A stretch of 36,954 nt of DNA from a virus. Numbering within the stretch: the stretch's first letter is position 1; every line of letters starts with the position of its first letter. The DNA lies in the IMG/VR virus record IMGVR_UViG_3300005510_000009, positions 1 to 36,954 of that record; one strand, written 5' to 3'. Shown here in pieces: positions 29,020-34,998 of this stretch. The translations under genes and the position numbers were made by a program. The notes below the pieces were generated by a model. It worked only from the letters and a program-made list of their open reading frames with translations. It did no database searches and had not been told where the DNA came from.

Positions 29020-29569
29020 ACTTAACTAAAATATCATTTGATTGCATACAATAAAGTCTTTGTTTATTTATAATAAACTCAAACTCTCTATTTGATTTAA
29101 AACCTACTAGATCACCTTCGTTTATACCTAAAGTTTTTAAGGTTTTATTTCCTATCTTTACTATACCTTTATTTTTCTCTTCTGGCTCTTGTGACCATTG
29201 ATCAGTATTTTTTATTGGTATAATGAAACAGTGTTCACCAACTGGCTTCCACTGATATATATTTCTGTAAAGATATATTTGATCTAATTGGCAAAGATAT
29301 TTATTGTCATCTAAGGTTTTACTACTATCAACTTCTTTACCTTGATGATTATAATATCTTCTAAATACATTATGGTGTATGATAACCTCATCACCTTTTT
29401 GTATTGGTGTTGAATAAGCAGAAGGTGTTGATAATACTATAGCTCTTCTACTTATTAGCTTAAAGTTTTCTATACTAGAATTAACTACAAGCTTATCACC
29501 GTTTATGTTAATTTCATTGTCATACCTACTGTCTACAGGTGTGACTATAAAATCAAAAACACTTCTCAT
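28964..29569 (-). CDS. protein with two tandem GroES-like folds (201 aa)
   Basis: Two segments have the GroES pattern. Copy 1 (about 5-103): FDFIVTPV start, then KGDEVIIHHNVFRRYY and CQLDQIYLYR. Copy 2 (about 111-186): GEHCFIIPI, GIVKIG, INEGDLVGFKSN and YCMQSNDILVKYE. The last two match the E. coli GroES VKVGDIVIFND and EEVLIMSESDILAIVE closely in order and spacing. No GG-hydrophobic mobile loop is obvious in either copy; GDKLVVNSS at 24-32 could be one. Tandem GroES proteins are known from plastids (Cpn20). Whether this one acts with the phage GroEL is inference. The gene is 6 kb from groEL, its ATG overlaps the upstream stop, and its 3' end overlaps the TerS candidate by 56 bases. Confidence 0.65.
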   Translation of the reverse strand: MRSVFDFIVTPVDSRYDNEININGDKLVVNSSIENFKLISRRAIVLSTPSAYSTPIQKGDEVIIHHNVFRRYYNHQGKEVDSSKTLDDNKYLCQLDQIYLYRNIYQWKPVGEHCFIIPIKNTDQWSQEPEEKNKGIVKIGNKTLKTLGINEGDLVGFKSNREFEFIINKQRLYCMQSNDILVKYEFKGNEEEYNPSWAKSS

Positions 29570-29796
29570 TAATATTCTAAATCATATTCAACGGATATAG
29601 CCATGTTAGAGTTAAACTTCTTCCATGGCAATACCTCGTTGTTTTTCTTTATAAATATGTTATAAGAAGCATCTACATCTTCAAAAAGAATATGCGATAT
29701 TTCGTGACCACCATAAACCTGTTGGCCTATAGCATAATGCATCGCATCGTTCTTATAATCAGAACCAATACTGATTTTCCTTATAACAGTACTCAT
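29569..29796 (-). CDS. small conserved protein of unknown function (75 aa)
   Basis: It starts MSTVIRKISIGSDYKNDAMH, has GQQVYGGHEISHILFEDVD, and ends NMAISVEYDLEY. Short beta strands dominate; there is no membrane span or known catalytic motif. Proteins with RKISIGxDYKNDAMHY occur in several phages of Bacteroidota, from memory and without a function. It is coupled on both sides through TAATG overlaps with the coiled-coil gene upstream and the tandem GroES-fold gene downstream, so it is probably made in similar amounts. Confidence 0.6.
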   Translation of the reverse strand: MSTVIRKISIGSDYKNDAMHYAIGQQVYGGHEISHILFEDVDASYNIFIKKNNEVLPWKKFNSNMAISVEYDLEY

Positions 29797-30065
29797 TAGT
29801 CCTCTGATTTAACAACAGCTAGTTCACTATCATCTTCTTTTTCGATTTCAGTGTAAGTACCGTCTTCTAAATTAATATTAATAGACCCGTACTTTTCTTC
29901 TAGTTGCTTTTTAGTTTTTTCGATACCTTCATTAATACCAGCGATCTTATGTAGCAAAGAGTGTTTATTTGCTTCTAATTGACCGATCTGATTAACAACA
30001 GTACCTAGTTCTGATTGTTGTTCTTTAACCTGTTTAAGCTCTTCAGCTGTAATTGATTTTGACAT
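29796..30065 (-). CDS. small coiled-coil protein (89 aa)
   Basis: Residues about 5-60 form a single long heptad-like helix (EELKQVKEQQSELGTVVNQI, then NEGIEKTKKQLEEKYG), followed by an acidic tail with LEDGTYTEIEKEDDSE. It is soluble with no signal peptide. The gene's stop overlaps the start of the 75-aa gene. A structural or adaptor role is possible; I do not recognise a family. Its leader is an A/T-only stretch of TTTAA-like units. Confidence 0.6.
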   Translation of the reverse strand: MSKSITAEELKQVKEQQSELGTVVNQIGQLEANKHSLLHKIAGINEGIEKTKKQLEEKYGSININLEDGTYTEIEKEDDSELAVVKSED

Positions 30066-30099
30066 TTAATTAAATTTAATTGATTATTAATAACTTATA

Positions 30100-30498
30100 C
30101 TACTTATTGTTACTTGATTTTTTGTTTTTTTCCCACGTACGCCCTACAAAATACGCGCCATAAACAGTTATAAGTAGTGATTGAAAAATAGGTATATAAG
30201 CTTCATCTACTTGAAAGCCACCAATATTACCGTCAAAAAACGCTAATACAGAAAATACAAATGTAAGGTATATAAGAACCATTGGCCTTATATTTTTAGA
30301 CAAGAAGGAATCAGACTTCATATCTGACTCCCATCTCGCTGTTACTTGATCTTGAGCATCTTTATCAGCTTGCTCTAGCAACTCTTCAATTTTTAATTTA
30401 GCTGCAAGTCTTTCTTCATCTGTAGTTGTTAAGTTATCTATAACTTTACCAACATCTTTAATGAGACCTCCAGTTATTAATTGAATAAGTTTTTTCAT
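30100..30498 (-). CDS. holin-like three-helix membrane protein (132 aa)
   Basis: The N-terminal helix carries a basic/acidic pattern (VGKVIDNLTTTDEERLAAKL and EELLEQADKDAQD), then SDSFLSKNIRPMVLIYLTFV starts the first membrane span and a second follows at about 101-117 (IPIFQSLLITVYGAYFVG). The layout of an amphipathic helix, the SFxSKxxRP motif and two spans fits the GTA-type three-helix holin family (PF11351). It ends in a basic, polar tail. Holins open the inner membrane for the endolysin; here the M15 peptidase gene lies 1.8 kb upstream. It could also be a membrane-bound virion component. Confidence 0.65.
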   Translation of the reverse strand: MKKLIQLITGGLIKDVGKVIDNLTTTDEERLAAKLKIEELLEQADKDAQDQVTARWESDMKSDSFLSKNIRPMVLIYLTFVFSVLAFFDGNIGGFQVDEAYIPIFQSLLITVYGAYFVGRTWEKNKKSSNNK

Positions 30499-30515
30499 TT
30501 ATTAATTTTTTGGCA

Positions 30516-31268
30516 TTATTTACGAAAATCATTTATTCTTTGATTAACCCTTGAATAACCCGTGCCTTCTGGAAGATTTATTTTTTCGCCTTTTGCAAAT
30601 CTAGAGTGTTGTTCGAATAAATCTGTAACGTTAGCGCCTTTCTTTTTTCTTTTATTATATTCTTTCTCGTCTATAGGAACTCTGTTTCTGTCCATAAGAT
30701 TTTTAAAATTACTTGATTTTCTTAAATCAGTTTGGCGCCGGCTGCCTTTTTGTGTTAAGCTTGTTTCGTCGTGCATCCAGCCTCTTTTATTGTACTCATC
30801 GTATCTAGCTTTAGATCCAATAGGTAAATCTTTCATTTGTGTTTTATTGCCGTCTTTTGGATCGTTTTGATTTAAAGGTCCACGCATATAGTTTGTAGAA
30901 GTGTCTTGCGCATCGCTAGGAATTTGGCCTCTCCTTTTCTTCATAGCTTGCTCTGCTCTTTGACGCTTAGCTGCTATTGCTGCCTTCTTTTCTTCTAGCT
31001 TAAACTTAAATTCTTCTCTTTTGTTTTCTTTAGCTATCTTTCTTCTCATTAAAGCATCTTCTCGCTCCTGTTTTGATTTAGCCAAGCGCTCAGCGCGGGC
31101 CTGTTCGGCAGATTTTGATTTATCTTTTCCGGTAACAACAACCCCATCTTTTGGATCTACTTGGTGTAGAGCTGACATGTATGCTGTAGAACCTTCAGCC
31201 ATATATCCTACTGCTTTGTTTCCAGTGGACGCCTTCATGTGGCCTACTGGTCCTTTTTTATATCCCAT
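30516..31268 (-). CDS. charged, repeat-bearing protein of unknown function (250 aa)
   Basis: A polar N terminus with MGYKKGPVGHMKAS leads to a long basic helix, about residues 50-115 (SAEQARAERLAKSKQERED then KRQRAEQAMKKRRG). The motif DPKDG appears twice, at 38-42 and 136-140, each time after a YM-containing segment, which suggests an internal repeat. The C-terminal half is basic and polar (RRQTDLRKSSNFKNLMDRN). No enzyme motif or membrane span is seen. A TQMKD motif is shared with the 423-aa protein upstream. DNA binding or packaging with the genome is a possibility from its charge only. Confidence 0.55.
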   Translation of the reverse strand: MGYKKGPVGHMKASTGNKAVGYMAEGSTAYMSALHQVDPKDGVVVTGKDKSKSAEQARAERLAKSKQEREDALMRRKIAKENKREEFKFKLEEKKAAIAAKRQRAEQAMKKRRGQIPSDAQDTSTNYMRGPLNQNDPKDGNKTQMKDLPIGSKARYDEYNKRGWMHDETSLTQKGSRRQTDLRKSSNFKNLMDRNRVPIDEKEYNKRKKKGANVTDLFEQHSRFAKGEKINLPEGTGYSRVNQRINDFRK

Positions 31269-31286
31269 TTTTATTGTTTTAATTGT

Positions 31287-31300
31287 TTATTTGCAAATAA
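31287..31300. promoter_or_regulatory. 14-bp perfect palindrome upstream of the 250-aa gene
   Basis: TTATTTGCAAATAA lies 19 bases upstream of the ATG at 31268, in the 86-base gap after the 68-aa gene. It could be an operator or part of a promoter. I found no good Bacteroidota-type promoter (TAnnTTTG) match around it, and short AT-rich palindromes also arise by chance. Confidence 0.2.
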
Positions 31301-31334
31301 TCTTTTATATACTAACGTTGTATTAATATCACCT

Positions 31335-31353
31335 TATTTAATTTAATTTAATT
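31335..31353. repeat. TTTAA short tandem repeat (3 units)
   Basis: The motif TTTAATTTAATTTAATTA starts just after the 68-aa gene's stop, in the 86-base gap. The same unit occurs in the leader of groEL (about 36541-36560) and in shorter form before the 89-aa coiled-coil gene. It is likely part of A/T-rich leaders rather than a mobile repeat. Confidence 0.4.
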
Positions 31354-31354
31354 A

Positions 31355-31561
31355 CTATTTTATAGGTTTTTCTATAACGTATTTAGCTCCTGGAAATACA
31401 TAATCATATCCTGGGTACATTACTTTAGCATAACCTCTATCGTCTATACCTAAAACTTTAAACTCAACTCCTTTCATTGTTATGTCGCCGCCTTGTATTA
31501 CGTTGTAAGGCTTGTTAACATCAGGGCTATTTTTTAAATATCCTTTTTTAGAAGTTTTCAT
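31355..31561 (-). CDS. small conserved protein of unknown function (68 aa)
   Basis: It reads MKTSKKGYLKNSPDVNKPYN, then ITMKGVEFKVLGIDDRGYAK and MYPGYDYVFPGAKYVIEKP. The pattern of short strands and turns suggests a small beta-barrel. Similar short proteins with NSPDVNxPYNVI and LGIDxxGxxxxMxPGxxYxFPG are common in flavobacterial phages to my knowledge, without known function. Its start overlaps the upstream zincin stop (TAATG), so the two are probably coupled. Confidence 0.65.
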   Translation of the reverse strand: MKTSKKGYLKNSPDVNKPYNVIQGGDITMKGVEFKVLGIDDRGYAKVMYPGYDYVFPGAKYVIEKPIK

Positions 31562-31866
31562 TATGCGTTTCTATAAGCTTCTTTTTCCCAAGGTAAGTTT
31601 TTAGCTCCTTCTTTAATACTTGAGCGAGGTATTACCTTACCTTTCCAGTATACATTTTTATTATCGTAATCAAGATCACCTCTGCGCATTTGATCTATAT
31701 GAACCATTTCGTGGTCAATTACTTCTTGCATTTTATTAGGCGATACATCTTTATTTATAATAATAGTACCGTTGTTATTAGCTTTACCAAGCACACCGTC
31801 TTCCATTGTTACATGGTATATAGGTGTGTTATCTAAGCTGTATGGAGGTTTAATTTTAAAAGCCAT
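31561..31866 (-). CDS. small zincin-like metallopeptidase (101 aa)
   Basis: The zinc motif HEMVH is at 52-56 (VIDHEMVHIDQM), with a downstream Glu in PWEKEAY (about 93-98) that would be the third ligand, as in gluzincins. The N terminus has MAFKIKPPYS, then MEDGVLGKANNNGTIIIN. I chose the ATG at 31866: an upstream in-frame extension would overlap the small CxC gene that ends at 31868, and the ATG follows two bases after that stop. Its substrate is unknown; possible roles are capsid maturation, self-processing, or cleavage of a host protein. Similar short zincins with DHEMVHIDQM occur in phages of Bacteroidota. Confidence 0.75.
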   Translation of the reverse strand: MAFKIKPPYSLDNTPIYHVTMEDGVLGKANNNGTIIINKDVSPNKMQEVIDHEMVHIDQMRRGDLDYDNKNVYWKGKVIPRSSIKEGAKNLPWEKEAYRNA

Positions 31867-31867
31867 A

Positions 31868-32023
31868 TTAGTTATTATAAGGTACTTTATCGTTAAACCA
31901 CGCTTGTCTAGCAGAGCAACCACAAGGAATATTCAAACCTTCTGAAACTTTATCTACAATAGTTTTTATACCTGTAGCTTTAGTAAATTTCGCTATGTCG
32001 TCTCCTAATCCTTTTGATTTCAT
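31868..32023 (-). CDS. small CxC protein, 51 aa
   Basis: ATG at 32023 to TAA at 31868. It starts MKSKGLGDDIAKFTKATGIK, continues as an amphipathic helix, and ends with IPCGCSARQAWFNDKVPYNN. The CGC (CxC) motif near residues 34-36 could bind a metal or form part of a zinc ribbon with a partner. The ATG overlaps the upstream stop (TAATG), and the zincin ATG follows directly, which supports it as a real gene. Similar short proteins (KGLGD..KxTKATGIK then CGC) recur in Bacteroidota phages, as I recall; no function is known. Confidence 0.65.
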   Translation of the reverse strand: MKSKGLGDDIAKFTKATGIKTIVDKVSEGLNIPCGCSARQAWFNDKVPYNN

Positions 32024-32292
32024 TACCACTTAACTTTATCAGCCCAGTAAGCTGCAGACATTTTTCCTTTCTTAATATTTTTAGCGTGGCGCGCTTTAAA
32101 ACTAGCGCGTTTCTTTTTCATACGCTCAGACTCACCTGCTTTAGGTTTACCTGCTGTTTTAGCACCTTGTTCACCGAATCTAATAATTTTTTCTCTGCCC
32201 GCTTCACAAGCTTTTACAATATGTGATTTGGTTTTATGATCTGGCGTTCGCTGAGGTTTGTTACACTTAAGTGTTTTTTTATCAGTTGCCAT
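32023..32292 (-). CDS. small basic conserved protein (89 aa, DUF5872-like)
   Basis: Features: a Cys near the start (KTLKCNKPQRTP), then SHIVKACEAGREKIIRFGEQ, then a basic run (ESERMKKKRASFKARHAKNI) and the end KGKMSAAYWADKVKW. This SFKARHAxNIxKGxxSAAYWADKVKW pattern is the one I connect with DUF5872-type small proteins of phages and giant viruses (medium certainty). It is strongly basic, so nucleic acid binding is possible. It overlaps the M15 gene upstream by 11 bases, and its stop overlaps the start of the CxC gene. Confidence 0.65.
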   Translation of the reverse strand: MATDKKTLKCNKPQRTPDHKTKSHIVKACEAGREKIIRFGEQGAKTAGKPKAGESERMKKKRASFKARHAKNIKKGKMSAAYWADKVKW

Positions 32293-32644
32293 ATGTCCAA
32301 ATTACATCAGGTGATTTATCATTGTCAATATCTATATGAATAAAAGTATCACCAATACCTATACGGTCTATGCCGTGTTCCATTAATTCTCGTAGAAGTT
32401 TAAATCTATATCTACTGTCTTCGCAAGCTATATCAGCTGCTAGACCTTTTAAATGAGATGAGTTAGGTTTACCACCTACTTTTTCATTATGCGCAGGAGT
32501 GCGATAACCTGAGGTTATAACAACAGGTTCACCTAGTTGTTCTCTAACGCTTTCAAGTATAAGTATAAAGTCTTTACTCATCATTTGTCCACTGCCTTGT
32601 ATATCAGGCGAATCGAACTCTTCGTAAGTAAAATACTTAAACAT
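32282..32644 (-). CDS. M15-family peptidase, likely endolysin (120 aa)
   Basis: The zinc motif SSHLKGLAADI (H64, D71) and a later FIHID (H103) match the peptidase M15 (subfamily PF08291-like) D-Ala-D-Ala carboxypeptidase/endopeptidase fold. The preceding ITSGYRTPAHNEKVGG is also typical. The protein is short, with just the catalytic domain and no signal peptide, so it would need a holin. It would cut peptide cross-links in peptidoglycan during lysis, or help with tail penetration. It sits next to a single-span membrane protein gene (TAATG coupling). Endolysin is the best call. Confidence 0.88.
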   Translation of the reverse strand: MFKYFTYEEFDSPDIQGSGQMMSKDFILILESVREQLGEPVVITSGYRTPAHNEKVGGKPNSSHLKGLAADIACEDSRYRFKLLRELMEHGIDRIGIGDTFIHIDIDNDKSPDVIWTYGN

Positions 32645-32799
32645 TATTTTTTATTTTTAAGCTGCACCCATTTGTTTATAGTGTAACCAATAGTTACCAC
32701 TAACAATAACAATTTCAAACTCATCTCTATCTCTGCAAATGTTGTAACTCCTAGTGTGGTTGTGTTTATAGCGTAAAGTTTAAAATCGTTAATACTCAT
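32644..32799 (-). CDS. small single-span membrane protein, holin or spanin candidate (51 aa)
   Basis: I chose the ATG at 32799, not the longer upstream GTG frame, since it gives a clean 5-base gap to the gene before and avoids overlapping it. The sequence MSINDFKLYAINTTTLGVTT then a hydrophobic stretch with MSLKLLLLVVTIGYTINKW and a basic end (LKNKK) fits an N-out single membrane span. Adjacent to the M15 peptidase, to which it is coupled by TAATG, it may be a holin-like lysis protein. The holin-like 132-aa protein at 30.1-30.5 kb is the other candidate. Confidence 0.6.
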   Translation of the reverse strand: MSINDFKLYAINTTTLGVTTFAEIEMSLKLLLLVVTIGYTINKWVQLKNKK

Positions 32800-32803
32800 T
32801 TTA

Positions 32804-33010
32804 TTATCCTTTTGCTCTAGACGTAATAGGACCTTGTAGGTCGTAAGATTTGCAAGGGTATTTTTTAATTTGCATACCTTTAGCACCTGAACTACTACCT
32901 TTTCCCATTGGGAAACCAGTGGTATCTAGTGGCCCGTCCCAAATATGAGACTCTCCGATCTGTCCTTCTAATACAGGCTTTTTAAGAATTTTATCTATTG
33001 CGTGTTCCAT
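32804..33010 (-). CDS. small conserved protein of unknown function (68 aa)
   Basis: The ATG at 33010 (MEHAIDKILKKPVLEGQIGE) is preferred: the longer frame would overlap the upstream gene. It contains SHIWDGPLDTTGFPMGKGSS and ends with KGMQIKKYPCKSYDLQGPIT. A single Cys is present. No domain is recognised. It lies between the 423-aa gene and the small membrane protein. Its Gly/Ser/Lys-rich middle and short size suggest a flexible structural or accessory protein; this is a guess. Confidence 0.55.
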   Translation of the reverse strand: MEHAIDKILKKPVLEGQIGESHIWDGPLDTTGFPMGKGSSSGAKGMQIKKYPCKSYDLQGPITSRAKG

Positions 33011-33020
33011 AGTTTTTTTA

Positions 33021-34292
33021 TTATTCGTTTTCGTCTTGATCTCCTTTTTTCTTTTCAATAAGTTTTTCAGCTATTTGACCAAAAGCTTCAGCTGCTTTAC
33101 TGGCTACATAACCATGAGAATCGTCTATAACCGTTTTAGGATTTTCATAACTAGCAGCTGGTGAATTATCTTCAGCTTTTAAACCTTCGTATATAGCCGT
33201 ATTACCACCTTCATATACTTCACTACCAGGTCCAAAAGCTTTTTCTTGTTTAGCAGTCATACGCGTTACTGCTCCGGATTTTGGCATAGACATTTGTCTT
33301 TCTAAACCAGAACCAAAAGCTGCTTGTGCCATACCTTGGGTTTTTTCGCTAAATACAGGTTTAGCGTTACCCATCATATTGGCTGGAGTAATTTGAAATG
33401 TTTTACCTTCAAAAGGATTTGTTGGGTCTATAGTCCCACCCGCTGCTTTACCAGCTCCTATTAATCCACTACTAGCTGCTTGACCAGCAGCTACAAGTCC
33501 ACCAGTCATAGGGACTATAGGTGCAGCACCCATTGTTCCTCCCGCTGGTAAACTAGCACTAGCAGCCGCAGCTTGTTGAGCTTGAGTAGTTGTATCTGCA
33601 ACAGGGTTTTGAGCTAATATTTGTTGTCCTATTTTACCGAACGCACCACTCATTTGAGCTAGTCTTTCATATTTAGCTCTATCAAAATTACCGCTAGCAG
33701 CAGCTTTTCTTCCAAGCGCAGCACCTATACCAGCTATACCTCCTAAAAATTTATTTGGTGAACCATCTTTCATTTGTGTAGCAGAACCATCTACACTGGT
33801 GTCTAATGATTTTTTAGTCATTTTTTCTTGTCTTTCTTTTACTTTGGCCGTTCTTTTAGCCTGTCTAGCTTTGACTCTTTCAGCTCCTTCTGTTTGTCTT
33901 TCAACGCGTCTTTCTTGTCTACCTTCAAGTCTAGCAGCTCTTTTTAAATTACCTCTAGACTTAGCTGTTTGTATTTTAGTATCTAAATCTGGGCTAGCAC
34001 CTTCTTTTAAAGTTCTTGGTTTTGGAGTTTCTATTTTATTGCTAAAATCAGGACGGTCTCTAGAGGTTGTCATTGCCTTTTTTCTATTAGCAATAGCGTC
34101 AGCAATAGCTTCACCAGCAGAAGCGATACCTTCTCCAAGTCCTTTAGGGGCGTAAGTTTGCGGGTCAAGTGAAGGGTTTGAATATGTTCCATATTTTCCA
34201 GCTGAAAATCCTTCTTTCATTGAATCTGTGAAAAAACTACTATCACTAACCTTCTTAAAAGGTGTTGATGATTTTGGTAATTTAAAAGCCAT
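33021..34292 (-). CDS. basic, Ala-rich protein of unknown role (423 aa)
   Basis: It starts MAFKLPKSSTPFKKVSDSS. A very basic helical part spans about 95-165 (KRAARLEGRQERRVERQTEG, KAKERQEKMTKK-like), followed by TQMKDGSPNKFLGG, then an Ala/Gly-rich part with GAALGRKAAASGNFDRAKY and MSGAFGKIGQQ. The C terminus is Lys/Asp/Glu-rich. The arginine/lysine-rich arm suggests DNA or RNA contact; Ala/Gly/Gln-rich parts fit a virion protein. It shares the TQMKD motif with the 250-aa protein. There is no enzyme signature. The start is next to the winged-helix gene (2-base gap). Confidence 0.55.
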   Translation of the reverse strand: MAFKLPKSSTPFKKVSDSSFFTDSMKEGFSAGKYGTYSNPSLDPQTYAPKGLGEGIASAGEAIADAIANRKKAMTTSRDRPDFSNKIETPKPRTLKEGASPDLDTKIQTAKSRGNLKRAARLEGRQERRVERQTEGAERVKARQAKRTAKVKERQEKMTKKSLDTSVDGSATQMKDGSPNKFLGGIAGIGAALGRKAAASGNFDRAKYERLAQMSGAFGKIGQQILAQNPVADTTTQAQQAAAASASLPAGGTMGAAPIVPMTGGLVAAGQAASSGLIGAGKAAGGTIDPTNPFEGKTFQITPANMMGNAKPVFSEKTQGMAQAAFGSGLERQMSMPKSGAVTRMTAKQEKAFGPGSEVYEGGNTAIYEGLKAEDNSPAASYENPKTVIDDSHGYVASKAAEAFGQIAEKLIEKKKGDQDENE

Positions 34293-34294
34293 AA

Positions 34295-34738
34295 TTATCT
34301 TTCTTTATCTTTATTGACATTGTTGATAGCAAACGAGTAAACTTTATCGCTGTAGCTTTTGCCTTTCATTATACTATTTCTTCTAGTGCTAGTAGGTATA
34401 TCTTCTTCACCTAGCATTATCTTGTATACTCTTGATATTAATTGTTTACCTTTAAATGAAACCTTATATATACTATACTTTTGTGTAGTCCTATTGTGTT
34501 TTCTCCAAAGTGTAATCCAATCATTTTGTAAAAGCTTGTTCCACCTACGGTTATCCCAACTAAAAGAATATGTACCGTCTTGAAAATCTTTTCTAGTAAA
34601 CATGCCCATGCAGTCTAAATAAATTAAAAGCTCTAGCTCTGCATCGTTCAAACCATTGTTTTTACAAGCCCACTTACGTATTATACGATAGTGTTTAAGA
34701 AGATTTAAATCCCTAATGTCACTAGCATCTATTCTCAT
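34295..34738 (-). CDS. winged-helix-like DNA-binding protein (147 aa)
   Basis: A helix-turn-helix pattern is visible: LNLLKHYRIIRKWACKNNGL, ELELLIYLDCMGMFTRKDF, then NRRWNKLLQNDWITLWRKH and the wing KYSIYKVSFKGKQLISRVYK. This is typical of MarR-like winged helices found in phages of Bacteroidota. It likely regulates phage or host transcription, or may be an accessory virion protein. Its start overlaps the GroES stop (ATGA), so it is the third gene of the groEL-groES-wHTH run. Confidence 0.7.
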   Translation of the reverse strand: MRIDASDIRDLNLLKHYRIIRKWACKNNGLNDAELELLIYLDCMGMFTRKDFQDGTYSFSWDNRRWNKLLQNDWITLWRKHNRTTQKYSIYKVSFKGKQLISRVYKIMLGEEDIPTSTRRNSIMKGKSYSDKVYSFAINNVNKDKER

Positions 34739-34998
34739 AGTACAACTACAACATCAATATCTCGTATAACGTAAAAAACTTCTTTGTCTACTTCAAGTCT
34801 GTGGCTAGCGTTTTTATCGTAGAATATCGTTTGACCTTCTTTTATACCTTTAACGTCGTCACCACAATGAAGTACAGTTGCTTCTTTATAACGAATATCA
34901 ACTCTTTGTTTGCCAGTTAACATAAGACCACCATCTGTTTTCTTGATAGTGTCTTCTTTTTTCTTTTTTATTACTATATTTCTACCTATTGCTTTCAT
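34735..34998 (-). CDS. groES: GroES-like co-chaperonin (87 aa)
   Basis: The ATG at 34998 is used, since upstream options are TTG and GTG; it starts MKAIGRNIVIKKKK, aligned with GroES MNIRPLHDRVIV. A mobile loop with GGLMLTG at 23-29 matches E. coli GGIVLTG, with the key hydrophobic tripeptide as LML. Later motifs: RYKEATVLHCG (39-47 region), IKEGQTIFYDKN and a final strand FYVIRDIDVVVVL. GroES caps the GroEL cage during folding. It is shorter than bacterial GroES (about 97), mainly in the roof loop. It overlaps groEL's 3' end by 17 bases, and its stop overlaps the next gene's ATG. Confidence 0.88.
   Translation of the reverse strand: MKAIGRNIVIKKKKEDTIKKTDGGLMLTGKQRVDIRYKEATVLHCGDDVKGIKEGQTIFYDKNASHRLEVDKEVFYVIRDIDVVVVL

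Noticed and set aside
31287-31300. 14-bp palindrome as a strong operator
   Set aside because: A single copy in AT-rich DNA; a few such palindromes are expected by chance in 37 kb. Kept only as a low-confidence site.
31867-31923. N-terminal extension of the small zincin (MVALLDKRG...)
   Set aside because: It overlaps the 51-aa CxC gene in another frame, and the ATG at 31866 aligns with the conserved start MAFKIKPPY.
32800-33058. Longer forms of the 68-aa and 51-aa small proteins (from 33058 and 32886)
   Set aside because: The longer forms would overlap upstream genes by about 38-83 bases and begin with low-complexity or atypical sequence; the inner ATGs give neat 5-10-base gaps.
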